A DNA stretch of 64,000 bases from Microbacterium gorillae (GTDB lineage: Bacteria > Actinomycetota > Actinomycetes > Actinomycetales > Microbacteriaceae), in NCBI RefSeq assembly GCF_000826185.2, contig NZ_LN648874.1, positions 1 through 64,000 on the forward strand, written 5' to 3'. Made by a program: the position numbers and the translations under genes. Below the pieces are notes generated by a model. That model had not been told where the DNA came from. It saw only the letters and a program-made list of their open reading frames with translations, and searched no databases. Of the stretch, positions 8,231 through 16,437 are shown piece by piece. Positions within the stretch are counted from its first letter, which is position 1. Every line of letters begins with the position of its first letter.

Positions 8231-8276
8231 GTCTTAAGCCGAAGAACCAAACCACGCCGGAACGGATCGCGCCGAA
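8231..8276 (+). repeat. Outward-facing GTCTTAAGCCG-type motif, right of DUF222 copy 1
   Basis: The sequence begins GTCTTAAGCCGAAGAAC and continues with CGCCGGAAC and CGCCGAACGA blocks that recur in the same order at 55639-55683, downstream of DUF222 copy 2. Together with the minus-strand copy at 6361-6380 it forms an imperfect inverted pair around the nuclease gene. The rest of the 340-base gap 8070-8409 has no supported gene; it ends with the leaderless promoter of the ABC-F gene. Confidence 0.6.
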
Positions 8277-8409
8277 CGATACAAAACCACCGAACGAGAA
8301 GCGCCCCCACCCCGGCAACCGCGCCCCGGAGCCCGCCCGATCCCGGGCACCCCGACGCCGTCACGGCGGCGGAAGCGAGACACCCCCAGACCCCCGTAAC
8401 CTGGAAGCG

Positions 8410-10197
8410 ATGGCACATCTTCTCGGGGCTGAGGCCCTGCACCTGGAATTCCCGACCAAGGTCGTGTTCGATTCCGTCTCTCTCGGCGTGAACGAGGGCG
8501 ACCGGATCGGCATCGTCGGACGCAACGGCGACGGCAAGTCGAGCCTGCTCGCGATGCTCGCCGGCACCCTGGAACCGGACGGCGGCCGCGTCACCGTCCG
8601 CGGCGGCACCCGCATCGGCGTCCTGGAGCAGCAGGACGAGCTCGCCGACGACGAGATCGTCAGCCACGCCGTCGTCGGCGACACCGACGAGCACGTCTGG
8701 GCGGGCGACGCGAAGATCCGCGACGTCATCGGCGGACTCCTCGACGGCATCCCGTGGGACGCCCGCGTCGGTGACCTCTCCGGTGGCCAGCGCCGCCGCG
8801 TCGCACTCGCGCATCTGCTCTCCGGCGATCACGACGTGATCTTCCTGGACGAGCCGACGAACCACCTCGACGTGGAGGCCATCGCCTGGCTCGCCGAGCA
8901 CCTCAAGCGCCGCTGGCCCGCGAACCAGGGCGGCCTGCTGATCGTCACCCACGACCGGTGGTTCCTGGACGAGGTCGCCAACTACACGTGGGAGGTCCAC
9001 GACCGCATCGTCGAGCCGTTCGAGGGCGGTTACGCGGCGTACATCCTGCAGCGCGTCGAGCGCGACCGGCAGGCGGCGTCCATCGAGGCGAAGCGGCAGA
9101 ACCTCGCCCGCAAGGAGCTCGCCTGGCTTCGTCGTGGCGCTCCGGCCCGCACGTCCAAGCCGAAGTTCCGCATCGACGCGGCGAACGCGCTGATCGAGGA
9201 CGTCCCGGAGATCCGCAACAAGACAGAGCTGGCCTCGCTCGCCGTCTCCCGCCTCGGCAAGGACGTCGTCGACCTCCTCGACGCCGGGGTCACGTACGGC
9301 GACAAGACGGTGCTGCAGGACGTGGAATGGCGTCTCGCTCCGGGCGAGCGCACCGGCGTGCTCGGCGTCAACGGCGCGGGTAAGTCCACGCTCCTCGGCC
9401 TCATCTCCGGCACCGTCGAGCCCACGTCCGGTCGCGTGAAGCGCGGCACGACCGTCAAGGTCGCCACGCTCACGCAGCGGATGGACGAGCTCGACGAGCA
9501 CCTGAACGACCCCGTCCGCGTCGTGATCGGACGCCTCCGCACGACGTACTCGTTCGGCACCGGTTCCAAGGCGACCGAGCTCACCCCGGGGCAGCTGCTG
9601 GAGCGCATGGGCTTCTCGTCCGCCCAGCTGTCCACGCCGGTGAAGGACCTCTCCGGTGGGCAGAAGCGCCGCCTGCAGCTGCTGCTGATCCTCCTCGACC
9701 AGCCGAACGTGCTGATCCTCGACGAGCCGACGAACGACCTCGACACGGACATGCTCGCCGCGCTCGAGGACCTCCTGGACAGCTGGCCCGGCACCCTCAT
9801 CGTCGTCTCGCACGACCGGTACTTCCTGGAGCGCGTCACCGACCAGCAGTACGCGATCCTCGATCGACACCTCCGCCACCTGCCGGGCGGTGTGGACGAG
9901 TACCTGCGGCGTCGTGCGACCGAGCGGTCCGGCGGTTCCGCGCCCGCCGCCACGACGTCCGCCGCCCCCGGGCTCAGCGGCAAGGAGGCGCGCGAGGCGG
10001 AGAAGGAGATGGCGGCCCTGGACCGTCGCGTCCAGAAGCTCCGGCGCACGGTCGCCGACGCCAAGCACGCGCTCGCGGACATGGACCAAGCCGACTACGT
10101 CGCCCTCGGCGAGCGGATGGCGAAGATCTCCGCCTGGGAGGACGAGGCCGACGAGCTCGAGATGCAGTGGCTGGAGCTCGCGGAGAAGCTCGGCTGA
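8410..10197 (+). CDS. ABC-F family ATPase, Uup-like
   Basis: A 595-residue soluble twin-ATPase without membrane segments. The first nucleotide domain has Walker A GRNGDGKSS (37-45), LSGGQ (about 123-127) and Walker B FLDEPTNHLD (about 145-154); the second has GVNGAGKST (about 319-327), LSGGQ (about 414) and ILDEPTNDLD (about 435). A charged coiled coil fills about 525-595, as in Uup. ABC-F proteins act on ribosomes or, for Uup, on DNA intermediates; a transport role is excluded. The Asp in the first P-loop (GDGK rather than GSGK or GAGK) is a mild oddity. TAACCT at 8397-8402 lies seven bases before the ATG, suggesting a leaderless mRNA. Confidence 0.93.
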   Translation: MAHLLGAEALHLEFPTKVVFDSVSLGVNEGDRIGIVGRNGDGKSSLLAMLAGTLEPDGGRVTVRGGTRIGVLEQQDELADDEIVSHAVVGDTDEHVWAGDAKIRDVIGGLLDGIPWDARVGDLSGGQRRRVALAHLLSGDHDVIFLDEPTNHLDVEAIAWLAEHLKRRWPANQGGLLIVTHDRWFLDEVANYTWEVHDRIVEPFEGGYAAYILQRVERDRQAASIEAKRQNLARKELAWLRRGAPARTSKPKFRIDAANALIEDVPEIRNKTELASLAVSRLGKDVVDLLDAGVTYGDKTVLQDVEWRLAPGERTGVLGVNGAGKSTLLGLISGTVEPTSGRVKRGTTVKVATLTQRMDELDEHLNDPVRVVIGRLRTTYSFGTGSKATELTPGQLLERMGFSSAQLSTPVKDLSGGQKRRLQLLLILLDQPNVLILDEPTNDLDTDMLAALEDLLDSWPGTLIVVSHDRYFLERVTDQQYAILDRHLRHLPGGVDEYLRRRATERSGGSAPAATTSAAPGLSGKEAREAEKEMAALDRRVQKLRRTVADAKHALADMDQADYVALGERMAKISAWEDEADELEMQWLELAEKLG

Positions 10198-10490
10198 TGG
10201 TCATCCGGCTCACCGACACGGGCATCGCCGACACCCTCGCGGGCGACATCCCGTGGCTCGAGGTGGCCGCAGTGACGGCGACCACGGTCGACCACATGAC
10301 GCAGCGCGTGCCGACGATCACCTTCACGGGCTTGGACGGGACCGAGATCGAGACCGCGGAGGGAGCGTCCGGCTGGGATGACCTCGTGACCGGTCTGGCC
10401 GATCGTCTGCCGGTGACGGTTCCGGACCTCGGCACCGCCCTCGCCCTGCTGCGCACCGGCGAGGTGCTGACCCTGTACGCGCACGGCTGA
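10197..10490 (+). CDS. Small conserved unknown protein, paralogue A
   Basis: A 97-residue soluble protein of unknown function. The ATG overlaps the TGA of the ABC-F gene by one base (TGATG), so it is translationally coupled to it. It is clearly related to the next gene: both share the order LT..GI.DT, a W.. (L) VA/QVT strand, F..DG / LDG, then GWD(D/E)LV..L.D..P...P.L. The alternating short strands and one C-terminal helix resemble a small beta-sandwich or PH-like domain, but I do not recognise a named family. A job linked to the ABC-F protein is possible from position only. Confidence 0.75.
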   Translation: MVIRLTDTGIADTLAGDIPWLEVAAVTATTVDHMTQRVPTITFTGLDGTEIETAEGASGWDDLVTGLADRLPVTVPDLGTALALLRTGEVLTLYAHG

Positions 10491-10505
10491 CGATCGGGAG
10501 TGGCC

Positions 10506-10832
10506 ATGGTGATGTTCGGAATTGACGCCAACATGCACGTCGACCTCACGGAAGACGGCATCTCGGACACCTATGGCCGCGCCATCCGGTGGCGGGACCT
10601 CGCCCAGGTCACCGCGGAGTTCAGCGGCCACGCCGTGGCGCGTCGGATGCTCGTCTTCCGCAGTTTCGACGGAGTCGTTCTGGATGTGGTTGCGGGCGAG
10701 TCCGGGTGGGACGAACTCGTGGAGCACCTGGTCGACCACATTCCGCTGCGCCTGCCGAACCTGGCCGACGACTTTCCGCGCTCCCTCACCCAGGAACTCA
10801 CCCTCTACCTGCGTCTGCGTCCCCCGGGCTGA
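10506..10832 (+). CDS. Small conserved unknown protein, paralogue B
   Basis: About 108 residues, soluble, homologous to the protein encoded directly upstream: the pairs DGISDT/TGIADT, GESGWDELVEHLVDHIPLRLPNL / GASGWDDLVTGLADRLPVTVPDL make the relationship plain. Start codons GTG 10500, ATG 10506 and ATG 10512 are all possible; ATG 10506 is a compromise. The two genes look like a tandem duplication that has diverged. No signal peptide, no membrane helix and no catalytic motif is visible. The function is unknown. Confidence 0.75.
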   Translation: MVMFGIDANMHVDLTEDGISDTYGRAIRWRDLAQVTAEFSGHAVARRMLVFRSFDGVVLDVVAGESGWDELVEHLVDHIPLRLPNLADDFPRSLTQELTLYLRLRPPG

Positions 10833-10909
10833 CACCCGCTGTCGTGGATGAACCGCACATTCCGCTGTCGGGCGCGTCCGCGCTGTGGGGTCGCACGCAG
10901 CTCACGAGC

Positions 10910-10915
10910 TATTGT
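10910..10915 (+). promoter_or_regulatory. -10 box of the ZTP riboswitch transcript
   Basis: TATTGT lies about seven bases before the first base of the riboswitch P1 helix (10921). This fits a transcript that starts at the very 5' edge of the aptamer and explains why P1 is only about four base pairs long. Confidence 0.55.
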
Positions 10916-10920
10916 GGACC

Positions 10921-10993
10921 TCGCGACTGGCGAGGCCGGGTGACCGGCGGGGAGCGCGTTCTTCGGCATCGACCGCCTGGGTGCCCTGCGACC
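10921..10993 (+). ncRNA. ZTP riboswitch (pfl motif)
   Basis: The aptamer core is present in order: CGCGACTGGCG, a CCGG-GTGA-CCGG hairpin (P2), CGGGGAGCGCG closing P1, a linker, and the hallmark CCGCCTGGG of the P3 helix at 10973-10981. ZTP riboswitches sense ZMP/ZTP (AICAR ribotide), the intermediate that piles up when 10-formyl-tetrahydrofolate is short, and switch on purine and one-carbon genes. Here it lies directly upstream of an AICAR transformylase gene, the enzyme that consumes ZMP. The expression platform is not obvious; the region between 10981 and the AGGGAG ribosome binding site (11002-11007) could pair with P3 and control translation. Confidence 0.92.
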
Positions 10994-11012
10994 GGATCGA
11001 CAGGGAGTGCCC

Positions 11013-12137
11013 ATGCGCTACGGAATGAACCCCCACCAGCGAGCGGAGCTCATCAGCGGCGGACCCCGGATCCGCAATGGTGAACCGTCACTGATCAACC
11101 TCCTCGACGCGCTGAACGCTGCGGCTCTGGTGCGCGAGGCCGACGAGCTCACCGGGCGGCCGGCAGCTGCGTCGTTCAAGCACGTCTCGCCCGCGGGCGC
11201 GGCTGTTGCCGGCGTCGTGGACGCGACGGCGGCGGACGACTGGGGCACGGGCGGCGACGAGGACCTGTGCTCCGCGTACCTTCGTGCCCGCGACGCCGAT
11301 CCGAAGTCCTCCTTCGGGGATGTCGTGGCTCTGTCCCGGCCCGTGGACGCCACGACCGCGGAATTCCTCCGTTCCGTCATCTGTGACGCGCTCATCGCTC
11401 CGGGATTCGAACCGGGCGTGGTCGCAACGCTGACGCGGAAGCGAGCCGGGCGGTTCCTGCTGCTCGAGTCCGATGCCCGGGGACCTCAGCCGACGCGCGA
11501 ACGTCGGGAGGTGCTCGGGGCGACGATCGAACAGGATCGCGATGCGGCGGACCTCGCAGCGGCGCTGCCCGCAGCGTCCGGTCTCGAAGGTGAGGCGCGT
11601 GTTGATGCCCTTCTGGGGATGGTCGTTGCGCGCTACACGCAGTCGAATTCGGTCGCACTCGTGCGGGACGGGATGGCGATCGGCATCGGTGCCGGTCAGC
11701 AGAATCGCGTCGACTGCGTCCGTCTGGCAGGCACGAAGGCGCGGATCTGGTGGCTGCGGCGCCACCCGTTCGTCCGCGAGCTCCCGATGGTGCCGGGAAT
11801 GCGGAGGCAGGACCGCCTCAACTGGCAGATCCGGTTCGCCGGTCGCGAGATGACCGGGCGACAGCTCGCGGAATTCGGTGGACTGTTCGGGTCCGAGATG
11901 GTGCGGCGCTACGACGAACCGGGCTGGCGCGAGGAGTGGGCCGCCGGACTCGCCGGCGTCACGCTGGTCTCGGACGGGTTTCTGCCGTTCCGCGACAATA
12001 TCGATCACGCCGCCGAGTACGGCGTCTCCACCGTGATCGAACCCGGTGGTTCCGTCCGTTCGGACGAGGTTCGCGCCGCTGCCGAGGAGCACGACATCCT
12101 TCACGTCGCCACGGGTCTGCGTCTCTTCCACCACTGA
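11013..12137 (+). CDS. Stand-alone AICAR transformylase, eukaryotic ATIC-like
   Basis: A 374-residue phosphoribosylaminoimidazolecarboxamide formyltransferase that moves the formyl group of 10-formyl-THF onto AICAR in purine synthesis. It covers only the transformylase half of PurH; the IMP cyclohydrolase domain is absent. It begins with MRYGMNPHQ, carries the catalytic Lys56-His57 in SFKHVSPAGAAV, and later TQSNSV (about 210), GIGAGQQ, WWLRRHP, PFRDNID and the terminal LRLFHH. These strings match the C-terminal half of animal ATIC better than the KH.NPCG form of common bacterial PurH. ATG 11013 is preferred over GTG 11007, which overlaps the ribosome binding site. A second, ordinary purH elsewhere is likely. 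Controlled by the ZTP riboswitch. Confidence 0.9.
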   Translation: MRYGMNPHQRAELISGGPRIRNGEPSLINLLDALNAAALVREADELTGRPAAASFKHVSPAGAAVAGVVDATAADDWGTGGDEDLCSAYLRARDADPKSSFGDVVALSRPVDATTAEFLRSVICDALIAPGFEPGVVATLTRKRAGRFLLLESDARGPQPTRERREVLGATIEQDRDAADLAAALPAASGLEGEARVDALLGMVVARYTQSNSVALVRDGMAIGIGAGQQNRVDCVRLAGTKARIWWLRRHPFVRELPMVPGMRRQDRLNWQIRFAGREMTGRQLAEFGGLFGSEMVRRYDEPGWREEWAAGLAGVTLVSDGFLPFRDNIDHAAEYGVSTVIEPGGSVRSDEVRAAAEEHDILHVATGLRLFHH

Positions 12138-12248
12138 ACCGTCGCGCCGCCTCGTTCGCACGCCTGGAGAATCCGAGGCGTCGCTCTGTCCTGGGGGGGC
12201 ACGTCCGCGGTCGGGGACGGGTTGTGGACGGGCCTGTTCGCCGGGAGC

Positions 12249-12294
12249 GGACAGTGCGAGGATCGGGAATGCCACCGCAGGCCGGCACTGTTCC
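12249..12294 (+). promoter_or_regulatory. Possible stem-loop in the antiporter leader
   Basis: GGACAGTGC (12249-12257) can pair with GCACTGTTCC (12285-12294) around a GC-rich loop, 40 bases before the antiporter start. The 196-base gap 12138-12333 contains nothing else I can support. It may be a terminator for the upstream gene or a regulatory leader; the family is not recognised. Confidence 0.35.
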
Positions 12295-12333
12295 TCCGAC
12301 AGCGCCATCGCGGCGCGCGGACGGAGGTATGCC

Positions 12334-14016
12334 GTGGAAGGTCTCGAGGTCACCGTCCTGCTCGGGGTCGCCGTGCTGGTCGGGACGATTCTGGCGCCGA
12401 AGCTGCGCCTGGCCGCGCCGCTGGTGCTGCTGATCATCGGCCTGCTGCTCGGATTCGTCCCCGCCCTGCGGGACATCCAGCTGCCGCCGGAGACGGTGCT
12501 GCTGCTGTTCCTGCCGATCATGCTGTTCTGGGAGAGCCTGACGACGTCGCTGCGCGCCATCCGGCGGGACTTCCGCTACATCCTGCCGATGTCGACCCTC
12601 CTGGTCCTGGTCACCGCGTTCGCCGTCGCGGGCGTCGCAACCTGGATGGGTCTGCCGTGGGAGGCGGCTCTGCTGCTCGGCGCCGCCGTCGCGCCGCCGG
12701 ACGCCACGGCCGTGGCAGCCCTCGGGCGCCTCCTCCCGCAGCGGATGTTCATGAAGTTGAAGGCGGAGAGCCTGACCAACGACGGCACCGCGCTGGTGAT
12801 CTACGCGATCGCCGTCTCCCTCGCGACGGGCGCTCATGTCACACCGCTGTCCGTGACCTGGACGGTGATCGACTCCTACCTCGGCGGCATTCTCGCCGGA
12901 GCCGTGATCGCGGCACTGGCGTGGCTCATCCTGCGCCGCATGGAACGCACCATCACGATCAACCTGACGCTGGTGATCGTGCCCTTCGCCGCTTACCTCC
13001 TCGCCGAGCTCATCGGGGCCTCCGGCGTGCTCGCCGTCGTCGTGTCCGGGCTCATCGTGGCGGTCGTCTCGCCGCAGGTCACCACGCCGGAGTCGCGCAT
13101 CGAGGCCCGCTCCACGCTCTCGTTCGGGACCTTCGTGCTGAACGGCGCACTGTTCGTGCTGATCGGGCTGGAGGTTCAGTTCGTGGTGCGCGAGATCAAC
13201 GCGAGCGAGCTGCCCTGGCTGGTGCTGGTCACCCTCGCCACCGTCGTGGTGCTGTTCGCAGTGCGCTACCTGTTCCAGTTGCTCTCGGTGCCGTTGGCCG
13301 GACGTACCGGACACTCCGGTCCCCGCCACCGTGCGCGGCTGGTCAGCACGATGGCCGGCTTCCGCGGTGCCATCTCGCTGGCGATCGCGCTGTCGGTTCC
13401 GATGACCACGCAGTCGGGTGCACCGCTGGCCGGCAGAGATGAGATCGTCTTCATCACCGCGGGAGTGATCGTGATCGGGCTGCTGCTGCAGGGACCGCTG
13501 CTGCCGGCGGTGGTGCGCTGGGCGGGACTGCCCGCTGACACGGTCGCTGACGAGGAGACCGAGCTCGCCCAGCGGGTGCTCTCCGGCGCGGCGCTGGCCG
13601 CACTCGATGACATCGCCGAGCGGGAGGGCGTCAGTGCCGAGGTGCGCGACCGTGCGCGCCGGCAGGGCTATGAGAAGCTCGAGCTGCTGAATGCGCGCTC
13701 GCTGCAGCGCCAGCAGGAGCGGGTCGAAGGCGCGGTGGTCGGATTGCCCGTGCGGGGTGGCCCCGCGAGCACCCCGGAGGGATCAGGCCTCCGGCTGATC
13801 GCCGCCAGTACGGACGTCGACGTCATGGCGCGCTCACCGATCGTGCACGCCGAGGAGCTGCGGCGCCTCACGCTGGCGATGCTCGGCGAGAAACGTGAGC
13901 TGCTGCAGCGGCTCCGCCGGGAGGGCACCGTGGACGACCTGGTCGCCTGGGATGTGCAGACCAGCCTCGACCGGGAGGAGATCCGCGTGCGCGGTGCACG
14001 TGACGACGGTGCGTGA
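12334..14016 (+). CDS. Na+/H+ antiporter, CPA1 (NhaP/NHE) type
   Basis: A 560-residue membrane exchanger of the monovalent cation:proton antiporter-1 family. About 12 hydrophobic helices fill residues 5-420. The ion-binding region is visible as AVAPPDATAVAALGR (118-132) and ESLTNDGTALVIY (145-157), the CPA1 ND pair being Asn149-Asp150. The last 140 residues are hydrophilic and probably a cytoplasmic regulatory domain with helical segments. The GTG at 12334 has GGAGG at 12323-12327. It exports Na+ (or takes part in K+/pH homeostasis). A second, unrelated antiporter, NhaA, is encoded at 40408. Confidence 0.93.
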   Translation: MEGLEVTVLLGVAVLVGTILAPKLRLAAPLVLLIIGLLLGFVPALRDIQLPPETVLLLFLPIMLFWESLTTSLRAIRRDFRYILPMSTLLVLVTAFAVAGVATWMGLPWEAALLLGAAVAPPDATAVAALGRLLPQRMFMKLKAESLTNDGTALVIYAIAVSLATGAHVTPLSVTWTVIDSYLGGILAGAVIAALAWLILRRMERTITINLTLVIVPFAAYLLAELIGASGVLAVVVSGLIVAVVSPQVTTPESRIEARSTLSFGTFVLNGALFVLIGLEVQFVVREINASELPWLVLVTLATVVVLFAVRYLFQLLSVPLAGRTGHSGPRHRARLVSTMAGFRGAISLAIALSVPMTTQSGAPLAGRDEIVFITAGVIVIGLLLQGPLLPAVVRWAGLPADTVADEETELAQRVLSGAALAALDDIAEREGVSAEVRDRARRQGYEKLELLNARSLQRQQERVEGAVVGLPVRGGPASTPEGSGLRLIAASTDVDVMARSPIVHAEELRRLTLAMLGEKRELLQRLRREGTVDDLVAWDVQTSLDREEIRVRGARDDGA

Positions 14017-14099
14017 GCCGCATCCGGAGGTCCCGTGACTGCCGCGAATAGGTAGTTTTTACGGATGTGGAATGAGAGCAGTCTCATCAACATGGAGGT

Positions 14100-15074
14100 A
14101 TGAGCCTGCTCACCCGTCCTCACCCCGTCCGGCTCGCGATGCCTGTTCGACCCCTCGACCGCTCTGCGCTCGTTCCGGGACGGTTCCCCTTCCACCGGCT
14201 GATCCGCTCGCGTCGAGACTTCACGCCCGGCGGACTCGCTCTGGTCGTGCTGATCGGAGCTTTGCTCTGGCTCGCCGCGACCGCCGTGCTGCTGCTGCTC
14301 GTCGGGGCGGTGCGGGGAACCTTCACCGAAGTGCTCGGGGACCCGCTCGGCACCTTCGTGCCGGCTGAGGACGCACGGGCGGCGTTCGTGCCGTCGGCCC
14401 TGTCTCTGGCGGCGTGGGCGCCCGCGCTGCTGTTGGCCCGGCGCATCGTGCCGATCCTGCCGTCCGGATTCCTGTTCTCGGTGAGCGGGCGGCTGCGCCT
14501 TCCGCTGCTCGGCCGGTGGATCGGCCCGGCGCTCGGCATCGGCGCCGTCACGCTCACGGTCTCGCGCGCTCTGGACGCCTTCACCGGCGCCCCGCCGGCC
14601 CTCCAGCACGTCAGTCCGGACGCGATCTGGTACGTCCTGCTCGCTGTCCTTCTGGTGCCGGTGGCGGTGTTCGGGGAGGAGCTGCTGCTGCGCGCTGCCG
14701 TGCCGCAGCTGCTCGGAGCGGCGTTCCGTTCGCCGTGGGTGGCCTACGGCGTGCCCGCGCTGCTGGTCGCCGCCGTGCACGCGGAAGAAGGCTGGGGCAT
14801 GGTGCGGGCCGCCGTTCTGGCGGTGGCGGCCGGCTGGCTCACGTGGCGCACCGGGGGCGTCGAGGCCGCCGTGGCGCTGGGCGTCGCGCACCACGGACTC
14901 GCGCTGATCGGGCGCGAACTCGTGCCGGTCGGTGGCGTGACGCTCGCCGGCGGGACGCCATTCGCCGTTCTGCTGGCCGCCGGCGTGATCGCGTTCGTGG
15001 AGATCGACCGACGCCGCGGGGGAGTCGCGCAGGGGCTGGTGAACCCCGCGCCCCTGGTCCGTCGGGCTTACTGA
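14100..15074 (+). CDS. CPBP family intramembrane metalloprotease
   Basis: A 324-residue integral membrane protein of the CAAX-protease/bacteriocin-processing (CPBP, Abi) family. The three metal-binding motifs are present: EELLLR (about 191-196), a His in AAVHAEEGWG (about 225) and the last His in GVAHHGLAL (about 262). Such enzymes cut within the membrane; bacterial substrates are mostly unknown. The ATG follows GGAGG directly. An AT-richer patch with GTAGTTTTTAC (14053-14063) in the short gap upstream is the probable promoter area. Its 3' end overlaps the convergent pseudouridine synthase gene by seven bases. Confidence 0.88.
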   Translation: MSLLTRPHPVRLAMPVRPLDRSALVPGRFPFHRLIRSRRDFTPGGLALVVLIGALLWLAATAVLLLLVGAVRGTFTEVLGDPLGTFVPAEDARAAFVPSALSLAAWAPALLLARRIVPILPSGFLFSVSGRLRLPLLGRWIGPALGIGAVTLTVSRALDAFTGAPPALQHVSPDAIWYVLLAVLLVPVAVFGEELLLRAAVPQLLGAAFRSPWVAYGVPALLVAAVHAEEGWGMVRAAVLAVAAGWLTWRTGGVEAAVALGVAHHGLALIGRELVPVGGVTLAGGTPFAVLLAAGVIAFVEIDRRRGGVAQGLVNPAPLVRRAY

Positions 15075-16045
15075 GACCCGTTCGACGCCGGGCGCTCCTG
15101 CAGGGTGCGTCGGGTGGTGAAGTGTCGCTCGGCGCCGGTCAGCGGATCGGTGAAGCGGAGTTCCCGAGCCAGGAGCTGCAGCGGCCGGCTGAAGTCGTCA
15201 TCCGTCTCCGGCAGCAGCGTCGGGTAGAAGCCGTCGTTGAGAATGCCGACGCCGAGTTCGGCGAGGTGGACCCGCAACTGGTGCATGCGTCCGGAGTGCG
15301 GACGCAGGAGCGTGTGGAGTACGGACAGGCCGGCGTCCGTCCCGCCACTGACCCCGGTGCCGAGCAGCTCGACCGCCGTCTCGGCATTGGGTTCACGGTC
15401 GGGGTCGACGCGGACGGTCACCGTGCCGCGGAGCTTCTCGATGTGATTGCGGTGCACCAAGGGGAGGGAAACGCCCCCGAGCGCGGGTGCGGAATCGTCC
15501 CAGTCCGGCGGCAGGACCGACACCGCCTCGTAGGTCTTCTGCACTCGCCGCCTCTCGAACAGCAACTGGTAGGCGCCGCGCGTCTCGGGCCGTGCGGAGA
15601 ACATGAGCAGACCGGCGGTGGCGCGGTCCAAGCGGTGGATGGGCGTCAGCTCGGCATTGTCCAGGCGGTTGCGCAGCCGCACGAGCGCGGAGTTCTGCAG
15701 GTACTTCCCACCGGGAGTCGTCGGCAGGAAGTGCGGCTTGTCCACGACGACGAGGTCGGCATCCCGGTGGAGCACTTCCACCGCGAACGGGATGTTCTTC
15801 TCGATGGGCGGCTCGCGGTAGTACCAGACGAATTCATGCACGCCCAGCGGCGTCTCACGCGTGAGTGCGCTGCCGTCCGCGGCGACGATCTCGCCCCGGT
15901 CGAAGCGCACGTGCAGTCGCTCCGGGTCCAGGTGCGAGAAACGATCGGCCATGTAGGCAGCGACGGTCTGCGCTCCCTCCAGCGGGAGATGCAACCGGGT
16001 GGCGCCGACCCCGTCGCGCACGGGCAGCGGGGAGGGCATCGGCAT
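15068..16045 (-). CDS. RluA-family pseudouridine synthase
   Basis: A 325-residue enzyme that isomerises uridine in rRNA or tRNA. The catalytic aspartate is Asp140 in PIHRLDRATAGL; the preceding VVDKPHFLPTTPGG and the C-terminal RMHQLRVHLAELG..ILNDGFYP are typical of the family. The extra 80 residues before the catalytic domain lack a clear S4 motif. The site modified cannot be told. The start at 16045 has GAGGAT six bases before it on the coding strand, close to the leaderless pattern. This start region is part of a 222-bp tandem duplication, so a decayed second copy of its first 20 codons lies upstream. Confidence 0.9.
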   Translation of the reverse strand: MPMPSPLPVRDGVGATRLHLPLEGAQTVAAYMADRFSHLDPERLHVRFDRGEIVAADGSALTRETPLGVHEFVWYYREPPIEKNIPFAVEVLHRDADLVVVDKPHFLPTTPGGKYLQNSALVRLRNRLDNAELTPIHRLDRATAGLLMFSARPETRGAYQLLFERRRVQKTYEAVSVLPPDWDDSAPALGGVSLPLVHRNHIEKLRGTVTVRVDPDREPNAETAVELLGTGVSGGTDAGLSVLHTLLRPHSGRMHQLRVHLAELGVGILNDGFYPTLLPETDDDFSRPLQLLARELRFTDPLTGAERHFTTRRTLQERPASNGSQ

Positions 16046-16215
16046 CGGACCATCCTCCCATGCCCCCGCCGCCGCCTCCGGCGGTGGACGCGACCCGCCC
16101 CGGACCCGGGGTGGGGGTCGATGTCATCCCGCAGAGGTATGCGACCGGCTACCGGAGAGGGACGCGGCTCAGCGGCTTGCCTGGCAACGTTGAGGCCATG
16201 GCGGAGGAATCATGA
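16011..16215. repeat. 222-bp-period tandem duplication, unit 1
   Basis: This segment and 16233-16437 align without gaps with seven differences in 205 positions by my count. Unit 1 contains the true N-terminal codons of the pseudouridine synthase (minus strand), the intergenic region, and a GGAGGAATC-ATG start (16212) identical to that of dedA but leading into duplicated non-dedA sequence. Confidence 0.9.
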
Positions 16216-16232
16216 CCCGGTGGGCCCCGCCC

Positions 16233-16437
16233 CCGTCGCGCACGGGCAGCGGGGAGGCCATCGGCATCGCACCATCCCCCCGGGCCCCCGCCGCCGCCTC
16301 CGGCGGTGGACGCGCCCCGCCCCGGACCCGGGGTGGGGGTCGATGTCATCCCGCAGAGGTATGCGACCGGCTACCGGAGAGGGACGCGGCTCAGCGGCTT
16401 GCCTGGAAACGTTGAGGCCATGGCGGAGGAATCATGA
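16233..16437. repeat. 222-bp-period tandem duplication, unit 2
   Basis: The second unit holds a decayed copy of the pseudouridine synthase N-terminus on the minus strand (MPMASPLPVRDGGGAHR compared with MPMPSPLPVRDGVGATR), the intergenic sequence, and the functional GGAGGAATC-ATG of dedA at 16434. The divergent control region is thus present twice. The gap 16046-16433 otherwise holds no gene. Confidence 0.9.

Noticed and set aside
16212..16415. Short open frame with the dedA ribosome binding site (MTRWAPPPSRT...)
   Set aside because: It is the product of the 222-bp duplication; the protein is Pro/Gly/Arg low complexity and reads the antisense of the old pseudouridine synthase start.
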